Positions 8,760 through 17,748 are shown, counted from the first letter of the stretch. The stretch is 64,000 nt of DNA from Vandammella animalimorsus (GCF_002285285.1 NZ_NSJF01000004.1:248001-312000); one strand, 5' to 3'. The notes: generated from the sequence alone by a model not told the origin. Numbers and translations are program-made.

Positions 8760-8863
8760 ATGGGCCGCCCTGCGCGAGCGGCAAAGACTTGCGCTTTGTG
8801 GTTTACGGCCCGCCTTGGGCCCAAAGCGATCTGGCCGCCGTGGCAGCGGCCAGCACGGCGCGC

Positions 8864-8892
8864 ATTATAGATAGAGTGCGCGGCAAAGCAGG
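8864..8892 (-). promoter_or_regulatory. Possible promoter for tRNA-Gly
   Basis: On the minus strand a perfect TATAAT (8869-8864) lies about 105 bp upstream of the tRNA 5' end, preceded at 17 bp by the poor -35 CCTGCT. No better candidate was found closer to the tRNA, and the leader would be rather long, so confidence is low. Confidence 0.35.
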
Positions 8893-9055
8893 CCAATCTT
8901 GCACCTGCCCACAGGCGCTGCGCACAAGCTGGGGCTGGCTGCATGGGGCCGCGCAACGCACACTGTGGGCCTGGGGTAACCGGACTCGTACAGGCATGCC
9001 CTGGGCGCCACAGGCTAAAATCTGGTCGATTCAACCAGTCTTCAGGAGCTTTGCC

Positions 9056-9367
9056 ATGACCGCCGCCGTTGGCCTGTTCGAGGCCAAGACCCACCTGAGC
9101 GAATACGTCGCCCGCGCCGAGCGGGGCGAGGAAGTCATCATCACCCGCCACAACAAGCCCGTGGCCAAGCTGGTGCCGCTGCACGCCCCGGCGCAGGCTG
9201 CCGCGCCCGAGGCGCCACCCTTCGTGCAGCGCACCTTCCACACCGGCGTGCCGCTGGTGGATCTGACCAAGGCCAACCAGCTCGCTGGCGAGCTGGAGGA
9301 CGAGGAGCTGATCGAAAAAATGCGCCGCATCGAGCAGGCATACCAGGAGCGCCATGCTGCTTCCTGA
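9056..9367 (+). CDS. Phd/YefM-family antitoxin
   Basis: A 103-residue antitoxin. The N-terminal Phd/YefM DNA-binding and dimerisation fold is visible: VGLFEAKTHLSEYVARAERGEEVIITRHNKPVAKLVP, ending near residue 43. The C-terminal half is acidic with DLTKANQLAGELEDEELIEKM and is the likely toxin-binding tail. CAGGAG lies 6-7 bp before the ATG. The end of the gene overlaps the toxin gene by 14 bp, the usual coupled arrangement. The protein should neutralise the PIN-domain toxin and bind the pair's own promoter. The pair sits between tRNA-Gly and alaS. Confidence 0.88.
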   Translation: MTAAVGLFEAKTHLSEYVARAERGEEVIITRHNKPVAKLVPLHAPAQAAAPEAPPFVQRTFHTGVPLVDLTKANQLAGELEDEELIEKMRRIEQAYQERHAAS

Positions 9368-9779
9368 CACCAATGTGCTGCTCAACGCCGTTCATGCCGA
9401 CAGCCCCCAGCACGCACAGGCCAAGCAGGCGCTGGAGGCCGCGATGCTGGACACGCGCGGCATGGCGCTGGCCTGGGTGGTGCTGATCGGCTTTGTGCGC
9501 CTGTCCACCAAGCGCGGCATCCTGCCTGCGCCGCTGGACGTGGCCGATGCGCTGGGCGTGGTCGATGAATGGCTGGCCCACCCGCGCACCCGCGTGCTGG
9601 AGCCTGGGCCGCTGCACGCGGGCATCTTCGGCCGCCTGCTGCTCTCGGCTGGCACGGCGGGCAACCTCACCAACGACGCCCACATCGCCGCACTGGCCAT
9701 CGAGCACCAGGCCGAGGTGCTCACTTTTGACAAGGATTTCGCCCGCTTCAGCGGGCTGCGCTATCAACTGCTTGCATGA
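9354..9779 (+). CDS. PIN-domain toxin (VapC family ribonuclease)
   Basis: A 141-residue PIN-domain endoribonuclease. Acidic metal-binding residues are in place: D5 in LLPDTNVLL, the later NDAHIAALA aspartate and the TFDKDFARF aspartates. VapC-type toxins cut structured RNAs, often initiator tRNA or rRNA; the target here cannot be predicted. The start overlaps the antitoxin by 14 bp and no separate ribosome site is needed. The stop is 57 bp before the alaS start chosen here. VapC toxins more commonly pair with VapB; pairing with a Phd/YefM-type antitoxin is a known mixed arrangement. Confidence 0.9.
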   Translation: MLLPDTNVLLNAVHADSPQHAQAKQALEAAMLDTRGMALAWVVLIGFVRLSTKRGILPAPLDVADALGVVDEWLAHPRTRVLEPGPLHAGIFGRLLLSAGTAGNLTNDAHIAALAIEHQAEVLTFDKDFARFSGLRYQLLA

Positions 9780-9836
9780 AACGGCTTGCATGACACCGAC
9801 CGCGCCGGCCCTGGGGCCGCGCTTGCTTTTCACACC

Positions 9837-12770
9837 ATGACCACCGACAAACCCACCACCCCCACCTCCGTCGCCGAAATCCGCCAGAGCTTTCTGGACT
9901 TCTTCGCCGCCAAGGGCCACACCATCGTGCCCTCGTCCTCGCTCGTGCCTGCCAATGACCCCACGCTGATGTTCACCAACAGCGGCATGGTGCAGTTCAA
10001 GGACGTGTTCCTGGGCACTGACAAGCGCCCCTACGTGCGCGCCACCAGCGTGCAGGCCAGCCTGCGTGCCGGCGGCAAGCACAACGATCTGGAAAACGTG
10101 GGCTACACCGCGCGCCACCACACCTTTTTCGAAATGCTGGGCAACTGGAGCTTTGGCGACTATTTCAAGAAGGAATCCATCCTCTGGGGCTGGGAGCTGT
10201 TGACCAAGGTCTACGGCCTGCCGCCCGAAAAGCTGCTGGCCACTGTCTATCACGAGGACGACGAGGCCTACGACATCTGGACGCAAGTCATCGGCCTGCC
10301 GCCCGAGCGCGTGATCCGCATTGGCGACAACAAGGGCGGCAAGTACAAGAGCGACAACTTCTGGATGATGGCCGACACCGGCCCCTGCGGCCCCTGCTCG
10401 GAAATCTTTTACGACCACGGCCCGCATATCCCCGGCGGCCCCCCGGGCAGCCCCGATGAAGACGGCGACCGCTTCATCGAAATCTGGAACCACGTGTTCA
10501 TGCAGTTCGAAATGCATGAAGACGGCAGCGTGACTAAACTGCCCGCGCCCTGCGTGGATACCGGCATGGGCCTTGAGCGCCTGGCAGCCATCCTGCAAGG
10601 CGTGCACAGCAATTACGAAATCGACCTGTTTCAGGCGCTCATCCAAGCGGCCGCGCGCGAAACGGGCTGCACCGATTTGAACCATCCCTCACTCAAGGTG
10701 ATTGCTGACCACATCCGCGCCACCGCATTTTTGGTCAGCGACGGCGTGATTCCGAGCAACGAAGGCCGTGGCTACGTGCAGCGCCGCATCATCCGCCGCG
10801 CCATTCGCCACGGCTACAAGCTGGGGCAGAAAAAGCCCTTCTTCCACAAGCTGGTGCGCGATCTGGTGCAGCAAATGGGTGCGGCCTACCCGCGCCTGGC
10901 CGAGCAGGAAGCGCGCATCACCGAAGCGCTCAAGACCGAGGAAGAACGCTTCTTCGAAACGCTGGCCAATGGCATGGAAATTCTTTTGGATTGGGTCTTT
11001 GACCTGCGAAAGCTGATGCTGGATGCATGGTGCCGGGAAACTGGGAAAGATCGTAGCCTGTTATTCACAATACCATCGGAAACCACCAGACCTTTTTGGT
11101 GGGGGAAGGATTCGCTGGATAACGAAAAAATCCAACTAGTTCCTTATCTTCCTTCTAGCCATAAGGATGGCCCATCTTTGGGATGTTCAAGCGCGTTGAA
11201 AACGGTCGTTATATTGCCTGATGAGATATACAAATCGCGAGACCTCTTGGATCTTTGTAAAGCACCCGGGTGTGATGTTCATGTTCTGACAGAGTCATGG
11301 CGACAGTTGCCAGGGGAGATTGCCTTCAAACTGCACGACACCTATGGCTTCCCGCTTGACCTCACGCAAGACGTGTGCCGCGAGCTCGGCGTGACGGTGG
11401 ACGTGGCGGGCTTCGACGCCGCCATGCAGCACCAGAAAGACACGGCCCGCGCCGCCGGCAAGTTCAAGATGGACAAGCAGCTCGCCTACGACGGCGTGCC
11501 CAGCCGCTTCACCGGCTACACCAGCCTGCAAGAGCAGGCTACCGTGCTCGCCCTGTATGCCGACGGTGCGCCCGTGCAGCAACTGCAAGCCGGGCAGCAC
11601 GGTGTGGTCGTGCTCGACACCACGCCCTTCTACGCCGAAAGCGGTGGCCAGGTGGGCGATCGCGGCCAAATCACCACCGCCAGCGGCGCGGTGTTTGAGG
11701 TGCAGGACACGCAGAAAATCAAGGCCGACGTGTTCGGCCAGCACGGCGTGCTGCAAAGCGGCAGCCTCAAAGTGGGCGATGCGGTGCAGGCCGCGGTCAA
11801 TGCCGAGCTGCGCGCCGCCACCACGCGCAACCACAGCGTGACGCACCTGATGCACAAGGCCTTGCGCGAAACCCTGGGCGAGCACGTGCAGCAAAAAGGC
11901 TCGCTGGTCGATGAGGACAAGACCCGCTTCGACTTCGTGCAAAACGCCCCCGTCACGCAAGAGCAATTGCACCGCATCGAGCAATTGGTCAACGCCGAAA
12001 TCGTGCAGGACGCGCCCACCGTCATCCGCGAAATGGGCATCGAGGACGCCAAAGCCAGCGGCGCCATGATGCTGTTTGGCGAGAAATACGGCGACGTGGT
12101 GCGCGTGGTGGACATTGGCGAGAGCCGCGAACTCTGCGGCGGCACGCACGTGCAGCGTGCCGGGGAAATCGGCCTGTTCAAGCTCGTCATGGAAGGCGGC
12201 GTGGCCGCTGGCGTGCGCCGCGTGGAGGCCATCACCGGCGCCAAGGCCCTGGCCTATGTGCAGCAGCTCGAAAGCACCGTGGCCCAGGCCGCGCGCACCC
12301 TCAAGGCCCCCGTGCATGAGCTGCAAGCCAAGCTGGAGCAGCAGCTCGAGCATGCCAAGGCGCTGGAAAAGGAAATCGCCGCCCTCAAGGGCAAGCTCGC
12401 CTCATCCCAAGGCGACGAGCTGGCCGCCCAGGCCATCGACGTGGGCGGCCTGAAAGTGCTGGCCGCCCAGCTCGACGGCGCCGATGCCAAGACCCTGCGC
12501 GACACGCTGGACAAGCTCAAGGACAAACTCAAGAGCGCCGCCATCGTGCTCGCCGCGGTGGATGGCGACAAGGTGCAACTGGCCGCAGGCGTCACCAAAG
12601 ACGCCGTGGGCCAGCTCAAGGCCGGCGAGCTGGTCAACTTCGTCGCCCAACAAGTGGGCGGCAAAGGCGGCGGCAAGCCCGACATGGCCATGGCCGGCGG
12701 CACCGACGCCGCCGCCCTGCCCGCCGCGCTACACAGCGTGCAGGGCTGGGTGGCGGAGAAGCTGGCCTGA
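9837..12770 (+). CDS. alaS: Alanyl-tRNA synthetase with an extra internal block of about 107 residues
   Basis: Charges tRNA-Ala and edits mischarged serine and glycine. The catalytic core begins at the N-terminus ([54 protein letters not shown]). The editing site residues are H666 and H670 (NHSVTHLMH) and C767 and H771 (CGGTH). The C-Ala domain ends with [16 protein letters not shown]. The protein is 977 residues, where about 875 is usual. In E. coli the editing residues are H564, H568, C666 and H670, so everything after the insertion is displaced by about 101. The excess lies at residues 384-490, between ANGMEIL and [15 protein letters not shown] (separate entry). The ATG at 9837 gives the standard N-terminus; an open 17-codon upstream extension is rejected. 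No frameshift or stop, so the gene appears functional. Confidence 0.97.
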   Translation: MTTDKPTTPTSVAEIRQSFLDFFAAKGHTIVPSSSLVPANDPTLMFTNSGMVQFKDVFLGTDKRPYVRATSVQASLRAGGKHNDLENVGYTARHHTFFEMLGNWSFGDYFKKESILWGWELLTKVYGLPPEKLLATVYHEDDEAYDIWTQVIGLPPERVIRIGDNKGGKYKSDNFWMMADTGPCGPCSEIFYDHGPHIPGGPPGSPDEDGDRFIEIWNHVFMQFEMHEDGSVTKLPAPCVDTGMGLERLAAILQGVHSNYEIDLFQALIQAAARETGCTDLNHPSLKVIADHIRATAFLVSDGVIPSNEGRGYVQRRIIRRAIRHGYKLGQKKPFFHKLVRDLVQQMGAAYPRLAEQEARITEALKTEEERFFETLANGMEILLDWVFDLRKLMLDAWCRETGKDRSLLFTIPSETTRPFWWGKDSLDNEKIQLVPYLPSSHKDGPSLGCSSALKTVVILPDEIYKSRDLLDLCKAPGCDVHVLTESWRQLPGEIAFKLHDTYGFPLDLTQDVCRELGVTVDVAGFDAAMQHQKDTARAAGKFKMDKQLAYDGVPSRFTGYTSLQEQATVLALYADGAPVQQLQAGQHGVVVLDTTPFYAESGGQVGDRGQITTASGAVFEVQDTQKIKADVFGQHGVLQSGSLKVGDAVQAAVNAELRAATTRNHSVTHLMHKALRETLGEHVQQKGSLVDEDKTRFDFVQNAPVTQEQLHRIEQLVNAEIVQDAPTVIREMGIEDAKASGAMMLFGEKYGDVVRVVDIGESRELCGGTHVQRAGEIGLFKLVMEGGVAAGVRRVEAITGAKALAYVQQLESTVAQAARTLKAPVHELQAKLEQQLEHAKALEKEIAALKGKLASSQGDELAAQAIDVGGLKVLAAQLDGADAKTLRDTLDKLKDKLKSAAIVLAAVDGDKVQLAAGVTKDAVGQLKAGELVNFVAQQVGGKGGGKPDMAMAGGTDAAALPAALHSVQGWVAEKLA
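10983..11306 (+). other. Low-GC in-frame insertion within alaS
   Basis: About 324 bp replacing what is normally an 8-10-residue loop in the helical tRNA-recognition part of alanyl-tRNA synthetase. By hand count 10981-11306 is about 47% G+C (152 of 326), against roughly two-thirds in flanking alaS. Codon use changes sharply (TTT, ATA, AAA, TTA, CTA appear) and returns to normal at the LPGE motif. The encoded block (residues 384-490) has four cysteines and several tryptophans ([53 protein letters not shown]) and matches no family I recognise. The frame stays open throughout. It lacks intein end motifs and intron-like features. Function unknown. Confidence 0.85.
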
Positions 12771-12786
12771 GCCTGCACAGCTTGAA

Positions 12787-12819
12787 GCGGCCAAGCCGTG
12801 CACCCCATGGCTTGGCCGC
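12787..12819 (+). terminator. Hairpin after alaS
   Basis: GCGGCCAAGCC (12787-12797) pairs perfectly over 11 bp with GGCTTGGCCGC (12809-12819) around an 11-nt loop, 16 bp after the alaS stop. No T-run follows, so it is either a poor intrinsic terminator or an mRNA 3'-end stabiliser separating alaS from the sigma-factor gene. Confidence 0.55.
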
Positions 12820-12855
12820 GCTGTTCGCACTGCCCACTTCCAGCCCCGCCCACGC

Positions 12856-13428
12856 ATGACTGCTGTGCCCGCCACCGCCTACCCCCTGCCGCCCGGCTGC
12901 GGCGGCCAGGCCGTGGCCCTGCTCTACCAGCAGCACCAGCGCTGGCTGCAAAACTGGCTGCGCCTGCGGCTGGGCCACGACGGCGACGCCGCCGACCTGG
13001 CGCAAGACGTGTTCGTGCGCCTGCTGCGCAAGAGCGAGCCGCCCGCCCTCGAAGGCCCGGCCCAGGCCCGCGCCTACCTGGGCAAGATTGCCAGCGACCT
13101 GTGCGCCAATCTCTGGCGCCGCCGCGCGCTGGAGCAGGCCTGGCTCGACGCCCTGGCCGCCCAGCCGCCCGCGCTGGCGCCCTCACCCGAGCAACAGGCC
13201 ATCGTGCTCGAAACCTTGCGTGAAATCGGCAGCGCCATCCTCAGCCTGCCGGGCCGGGGCGCGCCCGCCTTCATCCTGGCCTGCGTGCACGGCATGAGCG
13301 AGCAGGAGGCCGCCCAGGCGCTGGGCCTGTCCACCCGCACCGTGCGCAAGCACGTCGCGCGCGGCGTGCTCGCCTGCATGCAACTCAAGGCCCGCTACCA
13401 CGCCCAGGGGCTGTGGCCGGGCGTTTGA
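12856..13428 (+). CDS. FecI-like ECF sigma factor
   Basis: A 190-residue extracytoplasmic-function sigma factor of the iron-uptake (FecI) type. Region 2 is LRLGHDGDAADLAQDVFVRLLRK followed by ARAYLGKIASDLCANLWRRRALE. Region 4 holds the helix-turn-helix HGMSEQEAAQALGLSTRTVRKHVARGV. It is followed after 30 bp by a FecR-type anti-sigma gene and then a transducer-type TonB receptor, the classical cell-surface signalling order. The sigma factor is predicted to transcribe the receptor gene once the receptor binds its ligand. No convincing Fur box was seen in the short gap after alaS, which is odd for this class. Confidence 0.92.
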   Translation: MTAVPATAYPLPPGCGGQAVALLYQQHQRWLQNWLRLRLGHDGDAADLAQDVFVRLLRKSEPPALEGPAQARAYLGKIASDLCANLWRRRALEQAWLDALAAQPPALAPSPEQQAIVLETLREIGSAILSLPGRGAPAFILACVHGMSEQEAAQALGLSTRTVRKHVARGVLACMQLKARYHAQGLWPGV

Positions 13429-13458
13429 GCGCCCACACCGCCGCCGCTGGCACAGCCC

Positions 13459-14514
13459 ATGAACGCTCGCGACCTGCCCCCTGCCGATGCCGCCGCGCCG
13501 CCCTGCCCTGCGGCGATGGAGCAGGCCGCCCAATGGTTTGCCCTGTTGCAATCGGGCCAGGCCAGCGCAGCGGATCGCCAACGCTGGCAGGACTGGCTGG
13601 CCGCCAACGCCGAGCACCGCCGCGCCTGGGCCTATGCCGAGGCCGTGGGGCAAGACTTGGCCCAGCTGCGCGCCAGCGCCCACCCGCCCACGCTGGCCGA
13701 GCACCTGCTGAGCGCCCAACGCCGCCTGGCGCGCCGCCGCACTCTGCTGGGCCTGGCCCTGATGGCTGGCAGCGGCAGCCTGGGCTGGGCGCTGTGGCGC
13801 CACACCAGCCTGCCGCAAACCGTACTGGCCTGGCAGGCCGACGAACGCACGGCCACCGGCCAAATCCGCGCCCTGACCTTGCCCGATGGCACCCGCCTGT
13901 GGCTCAACACCGCCAGCGCCGTCAACCTGCGCTACGGCCCGGCCGAGCGCCGCGTCGAACTGCTGCGCGGCGAAGTGCTGATCGCCACCGCGCCCGATGC
14001 CGCCCCGGCACAGGCTCCAGCCCGCGCGCGGCCATTTGTGCTCGATACCCCCCACGGCCGCCTGCACGCGCTGGGCACGCGCTTTGCCGCCCGCTTGCTG
14101 GATGACGACGCTCAGACTTTGGCCAGCGTCAGCGAAGGCGCGGTGCAGCTGCTGGCCCCTGGCGCAACGCCAGCGGATGCCACCGCCGTTGCGCCCGCCC
14201 CCATCCTGCGCGCCGGGCAGCAGGCCCGCCTGGGGCCACAGGGCGTGCAGCACATCGCCACAGCCGACCCGCTGGCGCAAAGCTGGGCCAGCGGCACGCT
14301 GCAAGCGCAAGGCATGGCCTTGCAAGCCCTGGCCGATGAGCTGGGCCGCTACTGGAGCGGCCACATCAGCGTGCATGAGGCCGTGGCCCAGCGCACCGTT
14401 TTCGGCAGCTTCGATGTGCGTGACGTGCCACGCTCGCTGCACGCGCTGCAGGCAGCCCTGCCCGTGCGCGTCAGCCAGCCGCTGCCGTGGTGGATTCGCA
14501 TCCAGCCCCGCTGA
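13459..14514 (+). CDS. FecR-family anti-sigma factor / signal transducer
   Basis: A 351-residue inner-membrane regulator. The cytoplasmic N-terminus (about 1-85) is the sigma-binding DUF4880-type domain with AAQWFALLQSGQASAADRQRWQDWL. One membrane segment lies near residues 95-110 (TLLGLALMAGSGSLGWALW). The periplasmic FecR domain follows: GQIRALTLPDGTRLWLNTASAVNLRY, LLRGEVLI and FVLDTPHGRLHALGTRFAARL. The C-terminal part resembles the STN-interacting region. It relays ligand binding by the downstream TonB receptor to the FecI-like sigma factor encoded just upstream. The 30-bp spacing from the sigma gene implies co-transcription. Confidence 0.93.
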   Translation: MNARDLPPADAAAPPCPAAMEQAAQWFALLQSGQASAADRQRWQDWLAANAEHRRAWAYAEAVGQDLAQLRASAHPPTLAEHLLSAQRRLARRRTLLGLALMAGSGSLGWALWRHTSLPQTVLAWQADERTATGQIRALTLPDGTRLWLNTASAVNLRYGPAERRVELLRGEVLIATAPDAAPAQAPARARPFVLDTPHGRLHALGTRFAARLLDDDAQTLASVSEGAVQLLAPGATPADATAVAPAPILRAGQQARLGPQGVQHIATADPLAQSWASGTLQAQGMALQALADELGRYWSGHISVHEAVAQRTVFGSFDVRDVPRSLHALQAALPVRVSQPLPWWIRIQPR

Positions 14515-14819
14515 GCAACCGCCACCGCTCTTGGGCAATGCAGGGGCGCCTTGTTGCAAAAAATTACAAACAAAGTACGACCCAGGCTTCCGGTTTTCCC
14601 CCTCTGGCGTGGTTGACCGAATGAGAGACAGATCAACGACAGCGGTGCGATGCACACGCGCCGCTCACGTTCCGCGCCTCCCCCAGCCAGCCGCCAAGCC
14701 AGCCAGTCCGCCGCCCTCGTGGCGCAAGGGCAGGACCCGGTCTCTCGTCCCTTCGTCCGGGCAGATGCCGAATGCGCATGCCCGGTGTTCTGATTGGTCG
14801 AAACAAGAGGCTTTTTCCT
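14515..14819 (+). other. Intergenic region upstream of the TonB receptor
   Basis: A 305-bp gap where the promoter recognised by the FecI-like sigma factor would be expected. An AT-richer patch at about 14553-14575 (TTGCAAAAAATTACAAAC) is the most conspicuous element. No confident Fur box, FecI-type promoter or terminator was recognised. No coding frame of its own. Confidence 0.4.
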
Positions 14820-17390
14820 ATGAACCGACACCCTCGCCCCTTCGCAGCTCACAGCGCTCAGGCTGCTGGCCGGGCGCTTTCCTACCTATCCGCGGGCGCT
14901 GTGCCCGCTGCGCGCGTGCATGCACTGGCCTGGGCCGCCGCACTGGCCAGCGGCCTGCTGCTGGCCGCCGGGCCGCAAACGGGCTGGGCGCAAGCCCATC
15001 CTGGCACGGCCCAAAGTGCAGCGCGCAACTACCAAATACCGGCCGGGCCGCTGGGCGCGGCGCTGGCGCGCTTCGGGGCCGAGGCCGGGCTGATCCTGGC
15101 CGCTGACGGCCAACTCGTGCAAGGCAGGCAAAGCCCTGGCCTGAACGGCCGCTTTGATGCCGCCAGCGGCCTGGCCGAGCTGTTGCGTGGCACTGGCCTG
15201 CATGCCGTGCGCCGCGCCGATGGCAGCTACGCCATTGCGCCCGCGCCCGCATCGGCGCAGGCCCAAGCGCCGGCAGCACCGGCTCGGCCAGCCGCCCCCG
15301 CCAGCGCCCAAACCCTGCCGGCCGTCACCGTCACCGCCGCGCCCGATTTGAGCGGCACAACCGAAGGCACGCGCTCCTTCACCACCCGCGCCATGGCCAG
15401 CGCCACCGGCCTGGCCCTCTCGCCGCGCCAGACGCCGCAGTCGGTCAGCGTCATCACGCGCGAGCGCATCGAGGCGCAGGGCATGAGCAGCCTGAGCGAT
15501 GCCGTGGCGGCCACGCCAGGCGTCTATACCGCGCCGTATGACGGACGCGGCGAGGAGTTCAGCGCGCGCGGCTTTTTCATTCACAGCATCCAAGTGGACG
15601 GTGTATCCATGGAGTGGGAAAGTGGTTGGTCTGCGGGTGAAACCCGCAACAACCTGGCCATGTACGACCGGGTGGAAGTGGTGCGCGGCGCGGGTGGCCT
15701 GATGACCGGTACGGGTGAACCGTCCGCCTCCGTCAACATGATTCGCAAGCGTGCCGATTCGGACGTGTTCACCGGCCAAGTGCAAGGTGAGCTGGGCTCT
15801 TGGAAAAACCGCAGCGGCATGGTGGATCTGTCCGCCCCGCTCAACGCCAGCCGCAGCGTGCGCGCCCGCGTGGTGGCGCAGGCGGGCAGCCGCGACACCT
15901 TCCGGGACCGCGAGCATTTCAGCAACAGCCTGCTCTATGGCACGGTGGAGGCCGATCTCTCCGACGCCACCCGCCTGACCGTTGGCGCCGACTGGAAACG
16001 CAACCGGCCGCGTGGCATTCCTTGGGGCGGGCTGATCCCGTGGTACAGCGATGGCAGCCGCATCGACTGGCAGCGCGGCTACAGTCTGGCACCCCACTGG
16101 TCGCAATGGCATTCCTCGCAAAACACGGTGTTTGCCAAGCTCAGCCACAACTTCAACAGCCGCTGGAAGCTGGAGGTAGATGCTCAAAAAAGCCGCAGCA
16201 CTGCCGACGTCAAAGTTTTATGGCCCGAGGGCTGGCCCGATCGCGCCACGGGCCTGGGCTTGGAAACCGAACGTGACCAGTACGATGCCACGAACACTTA
16301 CAGCAACATCAACTTGCGCATCCAAGGCGGCTTCGACGCCTGGGGGCGGCAGCACGAGCTCACGGCGGGCCTGTCCAGCGCGCGCCACAAGCTGGTGGGA
16401 TTCCGTTTCAAGCCCGGTTACGGCGTTCTGGGCAGCATTTGGGATTTCGATGGCCAATACCCCGAGCCTGACACCACCGTGGGCATTGAGCCGCTGCACC
16501 ATACAACCACGCGCCAGCGGGCCATCCACGCCGCCACGCGCCTGCACCTGGCCGAGCCGCTCAAGCTCATCGTCGGCGCGCGCCTGACGAGCTGGGAGCG
16601 CCAGGGCGAGGACACCACCTTCGAGCCCGCCTTCCGCCAGCGCCACAGCGCGGTGATGACGCCCTACATCGGCGCGGTGTACGACATCAATGACAGCTAC
16701 TCGGCCTACGCCAGCGCCACGCGCATCTTCAACCCGCAGAAAAAACGCGACCGCCACGGCGGCTACCTCGACCCGCTCAAAGGCCAGAACCTGGAAGCGG
16801 GCCTGAAGGCCGAATGGCTGGACGGCCAGCTCAACGGCAGCCTGGCCGTGTTCCAGACCACGCAAGACAACTTCGGCGTGGAAGACGGCAACCTGCGCGT
16901 GCCCGGCAGCGCCGACGAGCAAGCCTGGCGCGCCGCCAAAGGCGTGAAAACGCGCGGCTACGAGCTGGAGCTGGCCGGCCGCCTGGCCCCCGGCTGGGAC
17001 GTGGGCCTGGGCTGGACGCAGTTCAGCAGCAAGGACGCGAGCGGCGAGCGCGTGGGCACCACCCGCCCCGGCCGCATGCTCAAGCTGCACACGCAATACC
17101 GCCTGGGCGGCGCGTGGAACAAGCTCACGCTCGGCGGCGGCCTGTACTGGCAGGGCCGCATCTACAAGGACGTGCCAAACCCCGTCACCGGCGCGCCCGA
17201 GCAATTGCGCCAGAACGCCTACGCACTGCTGAACCTGAGCGCGCGCTACCAGTTCACCCCGCAACTGGCCGCGCGCCTGGCCGTGAACAACGTGTTGGAC
17301 AAGAAGTACTGGGCCAACGTGGGCTTTTTCGACCGCATGACCTATGGCGCGCCGCGCAGCGTGATGCTGACGGTGGATTACCGCTGGTAA
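14820..17390 (+). CDS. TonB-dependent siderophore receptor with STN signalling domain
   Basis: An 856-residue outer-membrane receptor of the transducer class (FecA/FpvA/FoxA-like). Domain order: a long signal peptide ending near residue 58; a STN domain at about 68-140 (RNYQIPAGPLGAALARFGAEAG) that talks to FecR; an Ala/Pro linker; a TonB box region around LPAVTVTA; a plug domain (TPQSVSVITRERIEAQGM, DRVEVVRGAGGLMTGTGEPSASVNMIRKR); and a 22-strand barrel ending in the aromatic VDYRW. The plug motif with PSASVNMIRKRP-like sequence is typical of ferric-siderophore receptors. The ATG at 14820 gives the correct signal peptide. The cognate siderophore is unknown and no synthesis genes are nearby, so uptake of a foreign siderophore is likely. 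Confidence 0.95.
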   Translation: MNRHPRPFAAHSAQAAGRALSYLSAGAVPAARVHALAWAAALASGLLLAAGPQTGWAQAHPGTAQSAARNYQIPAGPLGAALARFGAEAGLILAADGQLVQGRQSPGLNGRFDAASGLAELLRGTGLHAVRRADGSYAIAPAPASAQAQAPAAPARPAAPASAQTLPAVTVTAAPDLSGTTEGTRSFTTRAMASATGLALSPRQTPQSVSVITRERIEAQGMSSLSDAVAATPGVYTAPYDGRGEEFSARGFFIHSIQVDGVSMEWESGWSAGETRNNLAMYDRVEVVRGAGGLMTGTGEPSASVNMIRKRADSDVFTGQVQGELGSWKNRSGMVDLSAPLNASRSVRARVVAQAGSRDTFRDREHFSNSLLYGTVEADLSDATRLTVGADWKRNRPRGIPWGGLIPWYSDGSRIDWQRGYSLAPHWSQWHSSQNTVFAKLSHNFNSRWKLEVDAQKSRSTADVKVLWPEGWPDRATGLGLETERDQYDATNTYSNINLRIQGGFDAWGRQHELTAGLSSARHKLVGFRFKPGYGVLGSIWDFDGQYPEPDTTVGIEPLHHTTTRQRAIHAATRLHLAEPLKLIVGARLTSWERQGEDTTFEPAFRQRHSAVMTPYIGAVYDINDSYSAYASATRIFNPQKKRDRHGGYLDPLKGQNLEAGLKAEWLDGQLNGSLAVFQTTQDNFGVEDGNLRVPGSADEQAWRAAKGVKTRGYELELAGRLAPGWDVGLGWTQFSSKDASGERVGTTRPGRMLKLHTQYRLGGAWNKLTLGGGLYWQGRIYKDVPNPVTGAPEQLRQNAYALLNLSARYQFTPQLAARLAVNNVLDKKYWANVGFFDRMTYGAPRSVMLTVDYRW

Positions 17391-17397
17391 AGCCCCA

Positions 17398-17418
17398 GGG
17401 CCGTGCGCGCCACGGCCC
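17398..17418 (+). terminator. Hairpin terminator after the TonB receptor
   Basis: GGGCCGTG (17398-17405) pairs with CACGGCCC (17411-17418) around a 5-nt loop, 8 bp after the receptor stop codon. Only a short CTTC follows, so termination may need help from the next hairpin. Confidence 0.5.
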
Positions 17419-17428
17419 CTTCACAAAA

Positions 17429-17467
17429 ACAGCCCATGGCCTGCATCCCTTGCAGACCATGGGCTGT
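17429..17467. terminator. Bidirectional terminator between TonB receptor and rpmJ
   Basis: ACAGCCCATGG (17429-17439) pairs perfectly over 11 bp with CCATGGGCTGT (17457-17467). On the minus strand the stem is followed directly by a T-run (TTTTG), making an intrinsic terminator for the leftward rpmJ gene, whose stop is 35 bp away. On the plus strand it backs up the receptor terminator. Confidence 0.75.
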
Positions 17468-17501
17468 GTTGGTTTTCAAGCCGCCCGCGCGGGGCTTGGG
17501 C

Positions 17502-17651
17502 TCAACCCTTGCGGCGGTTCTTCGCGCCGCCTTGGCGGGCCTTGAAGCGCGGGTTGCTCTTGCAGATGACGTAGATGCGGCCACGGCGGCGCACGACCTG
17601 ACAGTCGCGGCTGCGCTTTTTGGCTTCCTTGAGCGATGACAGTACTTGCAT
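17502..17651 (-). CDS. rpmJ: 50S ribosomal protein L36, zinc-independent paralogue (YkgO type)
   Basis: A 49-residue ribosomal protein starting [20 protein letters not shown]. It matches the alternative (C-minus) L36, seen in E. coli as YkgO: the zinc set of ordinary L36 (two Cys in CRNC, a third Cys and a His) is reduced to two isolated cysteines, the HPD/RD-C region replaces CxxC, and the tail continues [19 protein letters not shown]. Such paralogues replace zinc-binding L36 under zinc starvation and are often Zur-controlled. The gene stands alone, far from the spc operon where the normal copy belongs, and is divergent from maeB. A Fur/Zur-like inverted repeat lies about 80 bp upstream. Confidence 0.93.
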   Translation of the reverse strand: MQVLSSLKEAKKRSRDCQVVRRRGRIYVICKSNPRFKARQGGAKNRRKG

Positions 17652-17726
17652 GGTGTTTCCTGATGGTGTGAAAAAGCGGCTCGGGGCAGCGGCAAAGGTT
17701 GGCTGCATGCCGCGCCCAAAACCGAG

Positions 17727-17748
17727 ACGAGAATCATTCTAGATGATA
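17727..17748. promoter_or_regulatory. Fur/Zur-like inverted repeat upstream of rpmJ
   Basis: GAGAATCATTCTAG (17729-17742) resembles a 7-1-7 Fur-family half palindrome (GAGAAT-C-ATTCT), and overlaps a second inverted pair ATCAT/ATGAT with a 5-bp spacer. It lies in the AT-rich gap between divergent rpmJ and maeB. Given that this L36 type is commonly zinc-regulated, Zur is the likely binder, but the site could serve Fur. Inference from resemblance only. Confidence 0.4.

Noticed and set aside
10983-11306. Intein in alaS
   Set aside because: The block is too short and lacks a starting Cys/Ser and the terminal His-Asn motif.
10983-11306. Group I or II intron in alaS
   Set aside because: The insert keeps a continuous reading frame with the host gene and shows no obvious intron core or boundary pattern by eye; a translated insertion is simpler.
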